Part shown: positions 1-8,990 of the stretch, piece by piece
Position numbering within the stretch: the first letter of the stretch is position 1
Layout: each line of letters opens with the position of its first letter
NCBI RefSeq assembly: GCF_019083965.1
Contig: NZ_JAHRCY010000016.1
Location: forward strand, 62,001-126,000
Direction of reading: 5' to 3'
DNA: 64,000 nt
Origin: Catellatospora tritici
Lineage (GTDB): Bacteria; Actinomycetota; Actinomycetes; Mycobacteriales; Micromonosporaceae
Made by a program: the position numbers and the translations under genes
Notes under the pieces: model-generated
Told to the model about the DNA's origin: nothing
Database searches by the model: none
The model's input: only the letters and a program-made list of their open reading frames with translations

Positions 1-1629
1 CGGTGGACCGGAGGTGATCACCGGTGGTGTCGGGGCCGGGGTGATGGTCCAGGTGAAGGTCGCCTGGTCGGTGATCGTCGAGCTGGTGGCGGTGACGGTG
101 ACGGTGGTCGTCGCGGCCGTGGTGGGAGCGCCGCTGATGACACCAGTGCCCGGGTCGATGCTCAGCCCGGCCGGCAGGCCGGTGGCGGAGTACGCGATCG
201 GGCCGCCGGTGCTCGTCGCGACCACAGGAACCGAGACCACGTCACCGACCGCGTCGGTCTGGTCCGGGATCGGCGACACTGACACGGTGACGAACGCGAC
301 CCGGATCAACCGGTTCGCGGCGACGCCGTTGAACACGGTGAAGGCGCCCCCGGCCAGGACGTTGCCGTCCGGCTGGACCGCGACGGCGAAGACCGAGAAG
401 GTGGTCCCGGTGCCGAGGCCGGTGTTGAAGGCCGTGTCGGCGGTGCCGTCGGCGTTCAACCGGATCAACGATCTCACGTCCGCCCCGTTGAACGTGATGA
501 ACGACCCGCTCACCAGGACCTTGCCGTCCGGCTGCGCCACCACCGCCGTCGGGGTGCCGCCGGCCGGTCCGGTGCCGAGGTTGGTGTTGAACGCGGTATC
601 GCGGGTGCCGTCAGGGTTCAACCCGACCAGGTGGTTGGCCGCCGACCCGTTCAGAGTCGTGAAGCCGCCGCAGGCGATGATGCCCCCGTCCGGCTGCACC
701 GTCACCGACAGCACGTTCGCATCGAAGCCGGTGCCCAGGGCCGTGCTGAAGGCGGTGTCGCGGGTGCCGTCCGGGTTCAGCCGCACCAGCCGGTTCACCG
801 TCACGCCGTTGAGCGTGGTGAACGTACCTGCCGCGAGGATCTTCCCGTCGGCCTGCAACGCGATCGAGGGCACGGAGTTGTTGAACCCCGTGCCGAGGGC
901 CGTGCTGAAGGCGACTTCGCGGGTGCCGTCCGGGTTCAGCCGCACCAGCCGGTTCACCGTCACGCCGTTGAGAGTGGTGTACAAACCTCCCGCGACGATC
1001 TTCCCGTCCGGCTGCACCGCCAACGACAGCACCGACGTGTTGAAGCCCGTGCCCAGCGCGGTGCTGAACGCGGTGTCGCGGGTGCCGTCCGGGTTCAGCC
1101 GCACCAGCCGGTTCGCGGTCACCCCGTCGAATGTCGTGAAGTTGCCGCCGACGAGGATCTTCCCGTCCGGCTGCACGGCGATCGCCGACACCACTCCCAC
1201 CGTCGGCCCCTCGAAGCCCGTGCCGATCGCGGTGCTGAACGCGGTGTCGCGGGTGCCATCGGGGTTCAAGCGCACCAGCCGGTTCGCGGTCACCCCGTCG
1301 AAAGCGGTGTAGTCGCCCCCGGCGAGGATCTTCCCGTCCGGCTGCACCGCGAGCACCCGCACCGAGCCGTTGAACGCGGCCCCGAGATTCGCGGCAAACC
1401 CGGCATCTGGAGCGACCCACCCCGACGTGGTCGCAGCGGCCGGCGAAGCAATCCCTACCACCAGGGCGAGCACCGCAGCCATCACCGCCACCAGCGACAC
1501 GCGGGCACGCGACCCGGACCAGGCCAGCGCGTTCAACGCCACGACCCGGTATGGCGTCGGTTCCAGCGGTACCGACTCGGTGTCGCTCGTCGCCGGTCGG
1601 GGCTCAGTGGATCGGCTGGTCAAAGCCAT
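1..1629 (-). CDS. Secreted delta-60 repeat protein, 3' end outside window
   Basis: Minus-strand frame open from an ATG at 1629 to the window edge (543 codons seen). After about 42 polar residues there is a positively charged then strongly hydrophobic stretch ending in SPAAA, read as a signal peptide with a long N-terminal extension. It is followed by about seven 53-residue repeats with the signature VQPDGKIL-GG-FT--NGV--NRLVRLNPDGT, typical of delta-60 (beta-propeller-like) repeat proteins. The last visible part (DNA about 1-290) changes to a putative Ig-like domain (GLPAGLSIDPGTGVISG, the He_PIG pattern), so the protein is probably a larger cell-surface or secreted adhesin-like product. Function unknown. 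Its plus-strand mirror frame is not a gene. No good Shine-Dalgarno is visible before the ATG, so the start is only fairly sure. Confidence 0.8.
   Translation of the reverse strand, partial: MALTSRSTEPRPATSDTESVPLEPTPYRVVALNALAWSGSRARVSLVAVMAAVLALVVGIASPAAATTSGWVAPDAGFAANLGAAFNGSVRVLAVQPDGKILAGGDYTAFDGVTANRLVRLNPDGTRDTAFSTAIGTGFEGPTVGVVSAIAVQPDGKILVGGNFTTFDGVTANRLVRLNPDGTRDTAFSTALGTGFNTSVLSLAVQPDGKIVAGGLYTTLNGVTVNRLVRLNPDGTREVAFSTALGTGFNNSVPSIALQADGKILAAGTFTTLNGVTVNRLVRLNPDGTRDTAFSTALGTGFDANVLSVTVQPDGGIIACGGFTTLNGSAANHLVGLNPDGTRDTAFNTNLGTGPAGGTPTAVVAQPDGKVLVSGSFITFNGADVRSLIRLNADGTADTAFNTGLGTGTTFSVFAVAVQPDGNVLAGGAFTVFNGVAANRLIRVAFVTVSVSPIPDQTDAVGDVVSVPVVATSTGGPIAYSATGLPAGLSIDPGTGVISGAPTTAATTTVTVTATSSTITDQATFTWTITPAPTPPVITSGPP
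310..1345 (-). repeat. Tandem 159-bp (53-aa) coding repeats
   Basis: The motif cgggtgccgt recurs at 602, 761, 920 and 1079 with exact 159-bp spacing. A 171-bp unit (four extra codons) precedes the copy at 1250, and a diverged copy lies near 440. These are the DNA copies of the delta-60 repeats of the surrounding gene. The central copies are nearly identical, so copy-number change by recombination is plausible. Confidence 0.85.
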
Positions 1630-1789
1630 TTTTAGTCTCATAAGCGGCAAAATACCTCAAGAACGACTAACAGGCATGAATACCTTTAAATTGCGCAGCA
1701 GCCGGTTCGTCCGACAAAGGTGATGTGAGTCACGAGCGCTCACGCGGAGTAGCCCTAACGAGGAGCCTGCCGTTGGCGCCCGGTATATA

Positions 1790-1836
1790 CCCCCTGGGGG
1801 TCAAGGGGTCGTCGGTTCGAATCCGGCCAGCCTGAC
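1790..1836 (+). other. tRNA 3'-end-like fragment (possible old attachment site)
   Basis: The segment contains a T-arm-like block, GGTTCGAATCC, inside a pairable 5-bp stem (GTCGG/CCGGC with one G-U), followed by an acceptor-like CAGCCTGA. No matching 5' half (D arm or anticodon arm with a clean loop) could be found upstream. It resembles the tRNA 3' remnants left at integration sites of actinobacterial elements. The short antisense reading frame it creates is the familiar spurious-protein artefact. Identity of the tRNA not determined. Confidence 0.45.
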
Positions 1837-1852
1837 GTTGTGTAAGGCCTGG

Positions 1853-1890
1853 TCGAAGCCCGTTTCCGGAGTTCAGGAAACGGGCTTCGA
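1853..1890. terminator. Perfect 15-bp hairpin, terminator-like
   Basis: TCGAAGCCCGTTTCC and its exact reverse complement are separated by 8 nt (1868-1875). A T-run follows at about 1908-1913. It lies between the tRNA-like fragment and the next genes. An efficient intrinsic terminator, possibly of a lost upstream RNA gene, is the simplest reading. Confidence 0.7.
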
Positions 1891-2093
1891 CGTTCTTCGA
1901 GACACGGTTTTTTACACGTACGAGCGTACGGTTTGGCGATCCGAGGGCTGTGGACCTTGGTGCGTCTGAGCTGGCCAAACATTCTTTGATCTTGATCACG
2001 AAGTCTGAGCGCGCCGGGACGCACGCAGTAGGCGTATTGCCCTCGGCGGCTGGCGTCTGTGCACCGACGCCAGCCGCGCTTCGAAGGAGCCCG

Positions 2094-3140
2094 TCATGGG
2101 ACGAGGATGAGGCGGATCGGGTCGCCGGTCTTGTTCTCCAGCCGGTGGATCGCGGCGGCTGCGTCGGCCAGCGGGATGTGGTCGGTGATGGAGGGCGCCA
2201 GGTCGATGCGGCCGTTGGCGGCCAGCTGGACCAGTTCGGCCACGGACTCGGGGAAGCCGCCGTAGTGGCCGCGCACCTGCTTGGACAGGTAGTTGAAGGT
2301 CAGGCCTTCGCTGATGGTGAGCGGCTGCGGTGTGATGCCGACCAGGATGAGTGCGCCGTGCTGGCCGAGTACGGCGGCGGCCTGCTCGCGCACCGCCGGG
2401 AAGCCAGCGCAGTCGAAGGCGAAGTCCAGGCCGCGTCCGCCGGTGGCGGTGAGTATCTGGTTGGTGAAGTCGTCGGAGGTCGGGTCGAGTGCGAGGTCCG
2501 CGCCGAAGGCCAGGGCGCGCTGCCGGGCGCCTGGCAGCGGGTCGATGGCGATGATGGGCGCGGCGCCGACCAGGCGGGCGATGCGGACGTTGTGCGCGCC
2601 CACTCCGCCCACGCCCCATACGCCCACGGATTGGGCTGGGCGTACCCCTGCGGTGGCCACGACGGCGGCGTAGGGCGTGGAGACCGCGTCGGGGATGATC
2701 GCGGCCTGGTCGAAGGGAAGGTCGTCGGGGATGGGGATGAGCGTGTCCTCGCGGGCGAGGGCGTACTGTGCCCAGCCGCCGTCGTAGTCGATGCCGCGGG
2801 TGCGGACCTGGGCGCAGGGCCGGCGCCGTGCGCAGTCGGTGCACCGGTCACAGCTCTGGCCGGCCTCCAGGGTGACGCGCGTGCCCATGGCCAGGCCACG
2901 CTGGAGACCAGGCCCGAGGGTGTGGATCACGCCGGAGACCTCGTGGCCGACGGTGACCACGTCGGAGGTGGCGAACAGCGGGACCAGGGAGCCGTCGATC
3001 AGGTGGACGTCGGAGAGGCAGACGCCTGCGGCCTTCACTTCGACGAGCACTTCGCCTGAGCCGGGTACGGGTACGGGGACCTCCTCTACGACGAACTTCT
3101 TCGAGTCCAGGTGGAATCGTCCGGCGAGCATGGTGTCCAT
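2094..3140 (-). CDS. Zinc-dependent alcohol dehydrogenase (MDR family)
   Basis: 348 residues, the normal MDR length. N-terminal GroES-like catalytic domain with the zinc-ligand segment GHEVSG and a structural-zinc cysteine cluster (CDRCTDCARRRPC, about residues 95-107). Then a Rossmann domain with GVGGVG (about 177-182) for NAD(P). It should oxidise an alcohol or reduce an aldehyde; the substrate is unknown. It follows the CYP102-type gene on the same strand with an 84-bp gap, so both may be co-transcribed and the dehydrogenase may process the P450 product (inference). Two in-frame ATGs lie at 3140 and 3131; the first has the better upstream purine run. Confidence 0.88.
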   Translation of the reverse strand: MDTMLAGRFHLDSKKFVVEEVPVPVPGSGEVLVEVKAAGVCLSDVHLIDGSLVPLFATSDVVTVGHEVSGVIHTLGPGLQRGLAMGTRVTLEAGQSCDRCTDCARRRPCAQVRTRGIDYDGGWAQYALAREDTLIPIPDDLPFDQAAIIPDAVSTPYAAVVATAGVRPAQSVGVWGVGGVGAHNVRIARLVGAAPIIAIDPLPGARQRALAFGADLALDPTSDDFTNQILTATGGRGLDFAFDCAGFPAVREQAAAVLGQHGALILVGITPQPLTISEGLTFNYLSKQVRGHYGGFPESVAELVQLAANGRIDLAPSITDHIPLADAAAAIHRLENKTGDPIRLILVP

Positions 3141-3224
3141 GGTGTTCTCTTTTCTGTGCGTGATGCCCTCGACTGATCGAGGTGCGACGGGTTCTGTAGG
3201 CGTGGCGGGCCCGGCGTGTGTGGA

Positions 3225-6200
3225 TCAGGCGAAGACGTCTTGCTGGTAGCGTCCGTCTGTTTCGAGCTGGGCGAGCCACTTGTGGGCGGCCTCGTCGTCG
3301 CTGCCGGTGCGTTCGCGGTAGAGGGCGGCGAGTGCGTCGCGGACAGCCGGCGCCATACGGCGGCCGTCGCCGCAGACGTAGACGTACGCCCCGGCTTCGA
3401 GCGCCTGCCACACCGCGCCTGAAGCAGCGGTAATGGAGTCCTGGACGAAACGGGCCGGGTGGTCGACGACCGCGGAGAAGGCGGTGTGGATCTGGGCGAC
3501 ACCGGTCTTCTCCCAGGTCTGCATCTCCTGCTGGTAGAAGTAGTCGTGCTCCGGATGCCGGCAGCCGACGAAGACCTGCGACAGGCCGACCTGTGTCCCG
3601 TTGTCGTGCTGCCAGGCGCGTTCTTCCAGGAAACCGCGCAGCGGTGCGACGCCGGTACCGGGGCCGATGAGGATGAGCGGCGTGGCGGGGTCGGCCGGCG
3701 GGGCGAAGGTCGGCGAGGGCACGCGCACGTAGCCGTAGAAGACGTCACCAGGTTCGAGGTGTGCGATGTAGGACGAGCACAACCCGCGGTACTGGCCGTC
3801 GCCGGACAGTGCGGGTCCTTCCACCAGGCCGACCGTCAGCCGGACATGGCGCGGGTCGGCCAGCGGTGAGGAGGAGATCGAGTAGAAGCGGGGACGGATC
3901 GGCCCCATCATCGCCAGGAACGCGGCCAACGGCAGGTTGATGGCAGGAAAGCGTTCCAGCAGGCCCAGCACGGAGACGCGCTTGCCGAGGATCTCCTCCT
4001 GATAGCGCTGCTCGGCATCGACCGTGTCGACCGTGTAGGCCTCCAACTGCGGCCGGGTCCAGGGGCAGGCGGTGTTCTCGGCAAGGGTCTGGATCTGGGA
4101 GCGCGTGGCCACGTCCTGCAGCTCCAGGAACCCGGTGACCAGCAGGCCTGCGGTCACGGGCGTGCCCACGGGCAGGTGGGTCCTGCCGGTGCCGGGCTGG
4201 TCGAGGCGCAGCACCTGGTCGTGGTCGACACCCAGCCGCGCCAGCGTCCGCTTGACCAAGGCCGGTTCGTTCTTGGCGAACACGGCCAGGTGGTTGCCGG
4301 TGGCGTAGGTGACTCCCTCCGGCAGTTCGACGGTCAGGGACTTCGCCGACGAGCGCGGCGCCTCGATCTGGAAGTCCCACAGGCCGGTCGGGTCGCTGAC
4401 GAGTTCCTCGTTGGCGACCACGGTCAGCGGGTACGCCTGGGCGGAGACGATCGCCGGGCGCACGTCGGCCTCGGTGAGCAGTTGGACCTGGTAGCGCGGC
4501 GCGCTGTCGTCGGAGGTGTCGGCGGCGTACTGCTCGGCCAGGGTGGTCCACAGGGTGTTCATCCAGCGGGTGGCCATGCCGTCGAAGTCGCCGGCGGCGT
4601 CGGCCACGCCGCGGTCGATGACCGGGGTGGCGCCGGCGCCCAGCAGGGCTTGCTCGATCCGCTTGGGGAAGGCCTGGTAGGTCGCCACCCATTGGGTGTT
4701 GCCGGCGCCCAGCAGCGCGAACCGCACATCCGCCAGGGACCCTTCGGCCAGCCCGGCGCCGATCAGGTCGTCGAAACGTTGGGCGTTGTCCGGTGCCTTG
4801 CCGTTGTAGCTGGCGGCCACGACGACGAGCAGACCATCGGTGGGCAGGTTGTCGCCCAGCTCGTCCAGGCTGACCATGCTGGTGCCGAACCCGGAGCGCT
4901 CGCCGCGGTCGGCGATCGTGCGCGCCAGATCCTCGCAGCTGCCCAGGCTGGAGCCGTAGGCGACGGTGAGGTCGACCCCGACCCCGCTGACCGCGGCCTG
5001 CTGCTGCTTGTCATCGGCTTGCGTGGCCAAGACGCCGAAGACGCTGCGCTCGTGCTCCTGGCGGGTGCGTACGACGAGGTTGAAGTCGCCGGGTTTGCGC
5101 GTCAGTGCTTCCCGGACGTCCATCCGGTAGTCGCCGGGGTCGGAGAACTGGAACCGCTGCAGCATCAGCGCGAGGGCCAGACGAGCTTCGGTGAGCGCGA
5201 ACTGCCGGCCGATGCAGGCGCGCACGCCGTTTCCGAACGGCTTGTAGGCGTGGGGGTGGTGCTTGGCCCGGTTCTCGGGCAGCCACCGGTCGATGTCGAA
5301 CTCCTCCGGCCGCTCCCATGCCTTGGGGTGGGTGTGCAGCGGGAACATCAGCAGGTTCGTCTTCGTCCCCTGCTTGAGGTGGTAGCCGTCACCGATGACG
5401 GTGTCGCGCAGCGGCGCTTTCATGATCTGCGGGATGGGCGCCCACAGCCGCAGGGTCTCCTCCAGCACGCGCGGGATGACATCCAGCTTCATGATCGTCT
5501 CATAGTCCGGGACGGTGTCGCCGGGCAGCATCCGGTCCACCTCGGCGTAGGCCCGGGCCAGCACGTGGGGGTTGCGCATCAGCGAGTACGTGGCAAACGA
5601 CAGCAGCCCGCTGGTGGTCTCGTGACCGGCGATGAGGAACGTCAGCACCTGGTCGCGGACGTTGTCGTCGTCCAGCCGCTTGCCGGTCTCCTGGTCGACG
5701 GCCGCCAGCATCAGGCCCAGCAGGTCGTCCTCGGTGGTGCTCTTACCGTGGCGGCGTTCCTTGATCACACTTTCGACCAGCTCGCGCATGAGCGCGATGT
5801 TCTGTTGGTACTTCCTGTCGTCGCCCTTGCGGAGTCTGGTCATCATCGGCAGTTCCTGGGTGCGCCGCATCGACTCCACCAGCGCGCCCAGCAGCGACTG
5901 GAGGAACGGGTGCAGTTGCTCGGAGCCGAAGGAGTCGAACCGGTACCCGAACCCCGACAGCGCGATGGTGTCCAGGGTGAGCCGGGTGTAGTCGTCGGTG
6001 ATGTTGACCGGCTGCCCGTGCTTGCGCTGCCACTTGTCCATCAGGTTCTCGGCGATCTCCAGCATCTGCCCGAAGTAGTTCTTCATGGCGCGCTGACTGA
6101 AGGCCGGCATGAGGATCCGGTGCGCCATGCCCCATTCCTCTTCGTGCTGGTGGGCCGTGAACAGCCCGGCGCCGGCGTAGTCGCGGACATGGCTCAGCGG

Positions 6201-6443
6201 AGGCATGATCGGCTTGCCGAAACGGGTCTCATCGCAGACCTCGGTCACGAGGTCGGGGTCATAGACGAAGACGTTCTCCTGGCCGGCGATCTCCAGGCTG
6301 AAGATCCCTTCGGGGAACTGCTTGGACAGCTCCCCGAAGTACGCGACCGGATTGGTGCTGGGGATCTGCGGCGTGTGGCCGAGGATCGGGATTGCGCGCG
6401 GTGAGCGGATGGGACGGTGCTTGGTCACGGGTTGCGCGGTCAT
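3225..6443 (-). CDS. CYP102-type self-sufficient P450/NADPH-P450 reductase
   Basis: 1072 residues, close to the 1049 of P450 BM3. Heme domain: the substrate-channel GLFT block with the Phe equivalent of BM3 F87, I-helix AGHETTS (near 270), EETLR (ExxR) and heme loop FGNGVRACIG (Cys near 410). Then a flavodoxin/FMN domain (VAYGSSLGS, near 500), an FAD domain with RPRFYSISSSPL, and NADPH motifs GPGTGVAPLRGF and YVCGDGRRMA. The family hydroxylates fatty acids at subterminal carbons using NADPH and O2 in one polypeptide. The ATG at 6443 is preceded by AAGGGGG; an upstream ATG at 6530 would add 29 basic residues without a ribosome site. Divergent from a TetR gene across paired dyads, as expected for repressor control. 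Confidence 0.95.
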   Translation of the reverse strand: MTAQPVTKHRPIRSPRAIPILGHTPQIPSTNPVAYFGELSKQFPEGIFSLEIAGQENVFVYDPDLVTEVCDETRFGKPIMPPLSHVRDYAGAGLFTAHQHEEEWGMAHRILMPAFSQRAMKNYFGQMLEIAENLMDKWQRKHGQPVNITDDYTRLTLDTIALSGFGYRFDSFGSEQLHPFLQSLLGALVESMRRTQELPMMTRLRKGDDRKYQQNIALMRELVESVIKERRHGKSTTEDDLLGLMLAAVDQETGKRLDDDNVRDQVLTFLIAGHETTSGLLSFATYSLMRNPHVLARAYAEVDRMLPGDTVPDYETIMKLDVIPRVLEETLRLWAPIPQIMKAPLRDTVIGDGYHLKQGTKTNLLMFPLHTHPKAWERPEEFDIDRWLPENRAKHHPHAYKPFGNGVRACIGRQFALTEARLALALMLQRFQFSDPGDYRMDVREALTRKPGDFNLVVRTRQEHERSVFGVLATQADDKQQQAAVSGVGVDLTVAYGSSLGSCEDLARTIADRGERSGFGTSMVSLDELGDNLPTDGLLVVVAASYNGKAPDNAQRFDDLIGAGLAEGSLADVRFALLGAGNTQWVATYQAFPKRIEQALLGAGATPVIDRGVADAAGDFDGMATRWMNTLWTTLAEQYAADTSDDSAPRYQVQLLTEADVRPAIVSAQAYPLTVVANEELVSDPTGLWDFQIEAPRSSAKSLTVELPEGVTYATGNHLAVFAKNEPALVKRTLARLGVDHDQVLRLDQPGTGRTHLPVGTPVTAGLLVTGFLELQDVATRSQIQTLAENTACPWTRPQLEAYTVDTVDAEQRYQEEILGKRVSVLGLLERFPAINLPLAAFLAMMGPIRPRFYSISSSPLADPRHVRLTVGLVEGPALSGDGQYRGLCSSYIAHLEPGDVFYGYVRVPSPTFAPPADPATPLILIGPGTGVAPLRGFLEERAWQHDNGTQVGLSQVFVGCRHPEHDYFYQQEMQTWEKTGVAQIHTAFSAVVDHPARFVQDSITAASGAVWQALEAGAYVYVCGDGRRMAPAVRDALAALYRERTGSDDEAAHKWLAQLETDGRYQQDVFA

Positions 6444-6603
6444 GGGCTTTGCCCCCTTGCGAGAAGTGCGGGTAGCTGTCGCAGCCGGTACGGCGCGGCC
6501 ACCCGTGGCAGGGATGGTCACCAGCGACATGCGCCGCCGGTGTGGTCAGCACGGGTGAGGAGGCGTCTAGGCAGGCTCACCATCAGCTGACCATACTGTC
6601 ATC

Positions 6604-6682
6604 ACTGATAAAAGTATCAGTTGATGTGCGGCGGCCCAAGCTCAATGCAGCAAACTGGCTCAGGAGTGATGTAGGTATCAGT
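6604..6682. promoter_or_regulatory. Paired 18-bp dyad operators, CYP102/TetR promoter
   Basis: Site 1 (6604-6621) is ACTGATA-aaag-TATCAGT, a perfect 7-bp dyad. Site 2 (6665-6682) is AGTGATG-tagg-TATCAGT, an imperfect version. Both are 18 bp, in the divergent intergenic region 49 bp before the TetR start and 161 bp from the P450 start. They are the natural binding-site candidates for the TetR protein at 6734. The same pair recurs at 9885-9959. Confidence 0.7.
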
Positions 6683-6733
6683 TCTGAGGCGTGTGTGACG
6701 AACAGATCAGGGCTGCGATAGGTTGCGGATGTG

Positions 6734-7402
6734 ATGAAGTCCGGTTCCCCAGCGTCTGACAGCGCGCTCACGCCGAGCCGCCTCGAGCGGCGCAAGGCAC
6801 AGACGCGCCAGAAGCTGATCGCCGCTGCTCGCGTGATGCTCGCCGCCGACACGGCTGCGCAAGCGAGCATCCAGGAGATCACCGACGCCGCCGACGTCGG
6901 CTTCGGCTCGTTCTACAACCATTTCTCCAGCAAGAACGAGCTGTTCACCACCGCGGTCGACGAGGTCCTGGAGGAACTCGGAGGGCTGCTGGACCAGCTC
7001 AGCGTCGACGTCGACGATCCTGCGCTGGCGTTCGCGCAGTCGGTCCGGCTGACCCTTCGCCTGTGCCGCGCCCGCCCGCAGACCTCGGCGGTGCTGGTCC
7101 GGCACGGGATGAGCTACGTGGACTCGACGCAAGGTCTGTCCCCCCGAGCGCTGCGCGACATTCAGGCCGGGATGGCATCGGGCCGCTTCACCGTCACCGA
7201 ACCGGTACTGGCCCGCGCCGCCGTCGCCGGAGCAGTGCTCGCCACCTTGCACCTGTCGCTGACCGATCCCGACCGGGTCGACGACACCGCATGCGACCAG
7301 CTCGCCGAGCAGCTGCTGCGCATGCTGGGCGTACCCGCCGAGCAGGCACATACCCTGGCTAACACGCCACTGCCGGTCGCAGAAATGCCCGCACAGAGCT
7401 GA
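6734..7402 (+). CDS. TetR/AcrR-family transcriptional repressor
   Basis: About 222 residues. After a short tail there is a TetR HTH: LERRKAQTRQKLIAAARV, then ITDAADVGFGSFYNHFSSK (recognition helix, about residues 45-65). The C-terminal ligand-binding domain is alpha-helical. Start chosen at the ATG 6734; a GTG at 6731 is equally possible. It is divergent from the CYP102 gene across two dyads, the same logic as the TetR-family repressor BM3R1 controlling CYP102A1 in Bacillus, so it probably represses that gene and itself. It is clearly related to the TetR at 13875-14579 (same xxADVGxGSFYNHF recognition segment), suggesting duplicated regulator/P450 modules. Confidence 0.88.
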   Translation: MKSGSPASDSALTPSRLERRKAQTRQKLIAAARVMLAADTAAQASIQEITDAADVGFGSFYNHFSSKNELFTTAVDEVLEELGGLLDQLSVDVDDPALAFAQSVRLTLRLCRARPQTSAVLVRHGMSYVDSTQGLSPRALRDIQAGMASGRFTVTEPVLARAAVAGAVLATLHLSLTDPDRVDDTACDQLAEQLLRMLGVPAEQAHTLANTPLPVAEMPAQS

Positions 7403-7534
7403 CCGGCGTCGGCTGCCGCACCGGCGCAACGGCGAACCAGGCGCAACCGGCGCCCGCAGCATCATGATGCCCGCGAGGCCAGGCGACCGCCCAGCCCGTG
7501 AGGTCCGCCGGCGTCCGAAGGCGGCGGGTATGCG

Positions 7535-8989
7535 TCAGGAGGCCACCGTCACCGAGATGGTCTTGTCCCGCTTCGCGGCGTACATGGCATCATCGGCACG
7601 GCGCAGGGTTATCTCCGGCGGCTCGTCCGGGCTGCGCACGGCGACGCCGACGCTGATCCTGTGCCCGCGATCGGCCACCGAGGCGGCCATCCGTTCGGCA
7701 ACCCGTACCGCCTCCTCGTGGTCGGGCACGTCCAGTACTGCGATGAACTCGTCGCCGCCGACGCGAAAGACCTCGTCACTGCCGCGCAGCGCCTTGCGGA
7801 TGGCGTCGGCGACCTCGGTCAGGGCCCGATCTCCGGCGTCGTGCCCCCACATGTCGTTGATGACCTTGAGGTTGTCGATGTCCGCAGCGACAACCGCCGT
7901 GCGCGAGGGGATACTCGAAGCCAGTCGGCCGGCCAGCGGCCCACGGTGGCGCAGGCCGGTGAGCGGATCCGACTCAGCCATGGTCTGCAGCTTCTGCTGT
8001 CTTGACATGCGCTCGTAGAACACGGCGGCATTCGTCATCAGCAACTCGAGCACGAACGCGGTGTCCGGGGGCGGCTGGAAGGCGATCTCGTCCATTACCA
8101 GCATCGCCGCCTCGAAATCGAGGCGTTCGGTTCCCATGTGGACGGAAGCTGCGATCACGGTACCCACCCCGGCGTCGATGAGCGGTTCGAATCCCCGGGC
8201 GTCAAGAACGTTCAGGTTTGCCCGCGAGTGCGCGGCCTGATGTCGGCACGCCGCGTCCACCAGCCTGGACAGGCTCGGCTGCGGCAATGCACTGACCGCG
8301 TCGACCAGGCGCCGAGAACCGGTTGCGCAGTAGTCCGCCATGACGATCAGCGGCGGACCGCTCCACTGCGCGGACACGTTGACCCTGCGGACGAGCAGGG
8401 CCGCGCACCGCAGCCCGGACAGCTCGACCGCCGCACGGCAGGTGCGGGTCGCCAGCTCGCCGGGATCGTCGGCGGCGGCGATGTTCAACGTGTGACGCAG
8501 CAGCCATTGCGGCGCGCTCTCCTTGGACGGGCCGCCCAACTGATGGATCCGCTTTCCGAGCAGGGCACCGATCTTCGTCAGCGCCGCCTCCCAGTCGTCA
8601 TGATCGGACTGCACGCCGTCGAACTCGACGGTGACCACACCGTTGGTGGGCATGTGGCCGTGGCGCACCGGAGCCGAGACCACCGAGCGGGCCGACCGGT
8701 CGGCATACAGGTCGGGGTAGTCGATCGACGCATCGCGCAGTGAAACCGTATGTCCGGTGGCCAGGACACGTCCGGCGATGCCGTAGTTCACTCGCGCCGC
8801 TCGGGGCGCGTGCCATACGCCGCTGCAGGCGACCAGGTACAGATGGTTGGCGTTGGCGAGTAGAACATCCACCGACGCGGCCGAGTGGGCGCTCACCGCG
8901 GCGGCCACAGCGTTGCACGCGCGATGCACGGAGTCACAGGCACGCAGCGCCTCGTCCGTTTCATCGATAAGTTCCGTCACGGTGGTCAT
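7535..8989 (-). CDS. Diguanylate cyclase, GAF-like sensor plus GGDEF
   Basis: 484 residues. The N-terminal about 300 residues contain a GAF-like sensor region (VACSGVWHAPRA, YGIAGRVLATGH). The C-terminal GGDEF domain has SDPLTGL at its entry, ADIDNLKVIND and the intact active site VGGDEF. An RxxD inhibitory site (RGSD) lies five residues before it, so the enzyme should make c-di-GMP with product inhibition. The ATG at 8989 has a GAGGGGGG ribosome site; the longer frame to 9103 is upstream overlap. It starts 1 nt after the stop of the HD-GYP gene, so the two are translationally coupled. A paralogue of identical length and architecture lies at 32478-33932. No membrane segments: cytoplasmic. Confidence 0.9.
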   Translation of the reverse strand: MTTVTELIDETDEALRACDSVHRACNAVAAAVSAHSAASVDVLLANANHLYLVACSGVWHAPRAARVNYGIAGRVLATGHTVSLRDASIDYPDLYADRSARSVVSAPVRHGHMPTNGVVTVEFDGVQSDHDDWEAALTKIGALLGKRIHQLGGPSKESAPQWLLRHTLNIAAADDPGELATRTCRAAVELSGLRCAALLVRRVNVSAQWSGPPLIVMADYCATGSRRLVDAVSALPQPSLSRLVDAACRHQAAHSRANLNVLDARGFEPLIDAGVGTVIAASVHMGTERLDFEAAMLVMDEIAFQPPPDTAFVLELLMTNAAVFYERMSRQQKLQTMAESDPLTGLRHRGPLAGRLASSIPSRTAVVAADIDNLKVINDMWGHDAGDRALTEVADAIRKALRGSDEVFRVGGDEFIAVLDVPDHEEAVRVAERMAASVADRGHRISVGVAVRSPDEPPEITLRRADDAMYAAKRDKTISVTVAS

Positions 8990-8990
8990 G

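Noticed and set aside
1730..2024. Two short minus frames over the tRNA-like fragment
   Set aside because: Sequence of the known spurious-protein type produced by translating tRNA 3' ends in reverse.
4176..6404. Long open frame opposite the CYP102 gene
   Set aside because: Mirror of a confidently identified gene; composition is low-complexity Gly/Val/Ala typical of antisense frames.
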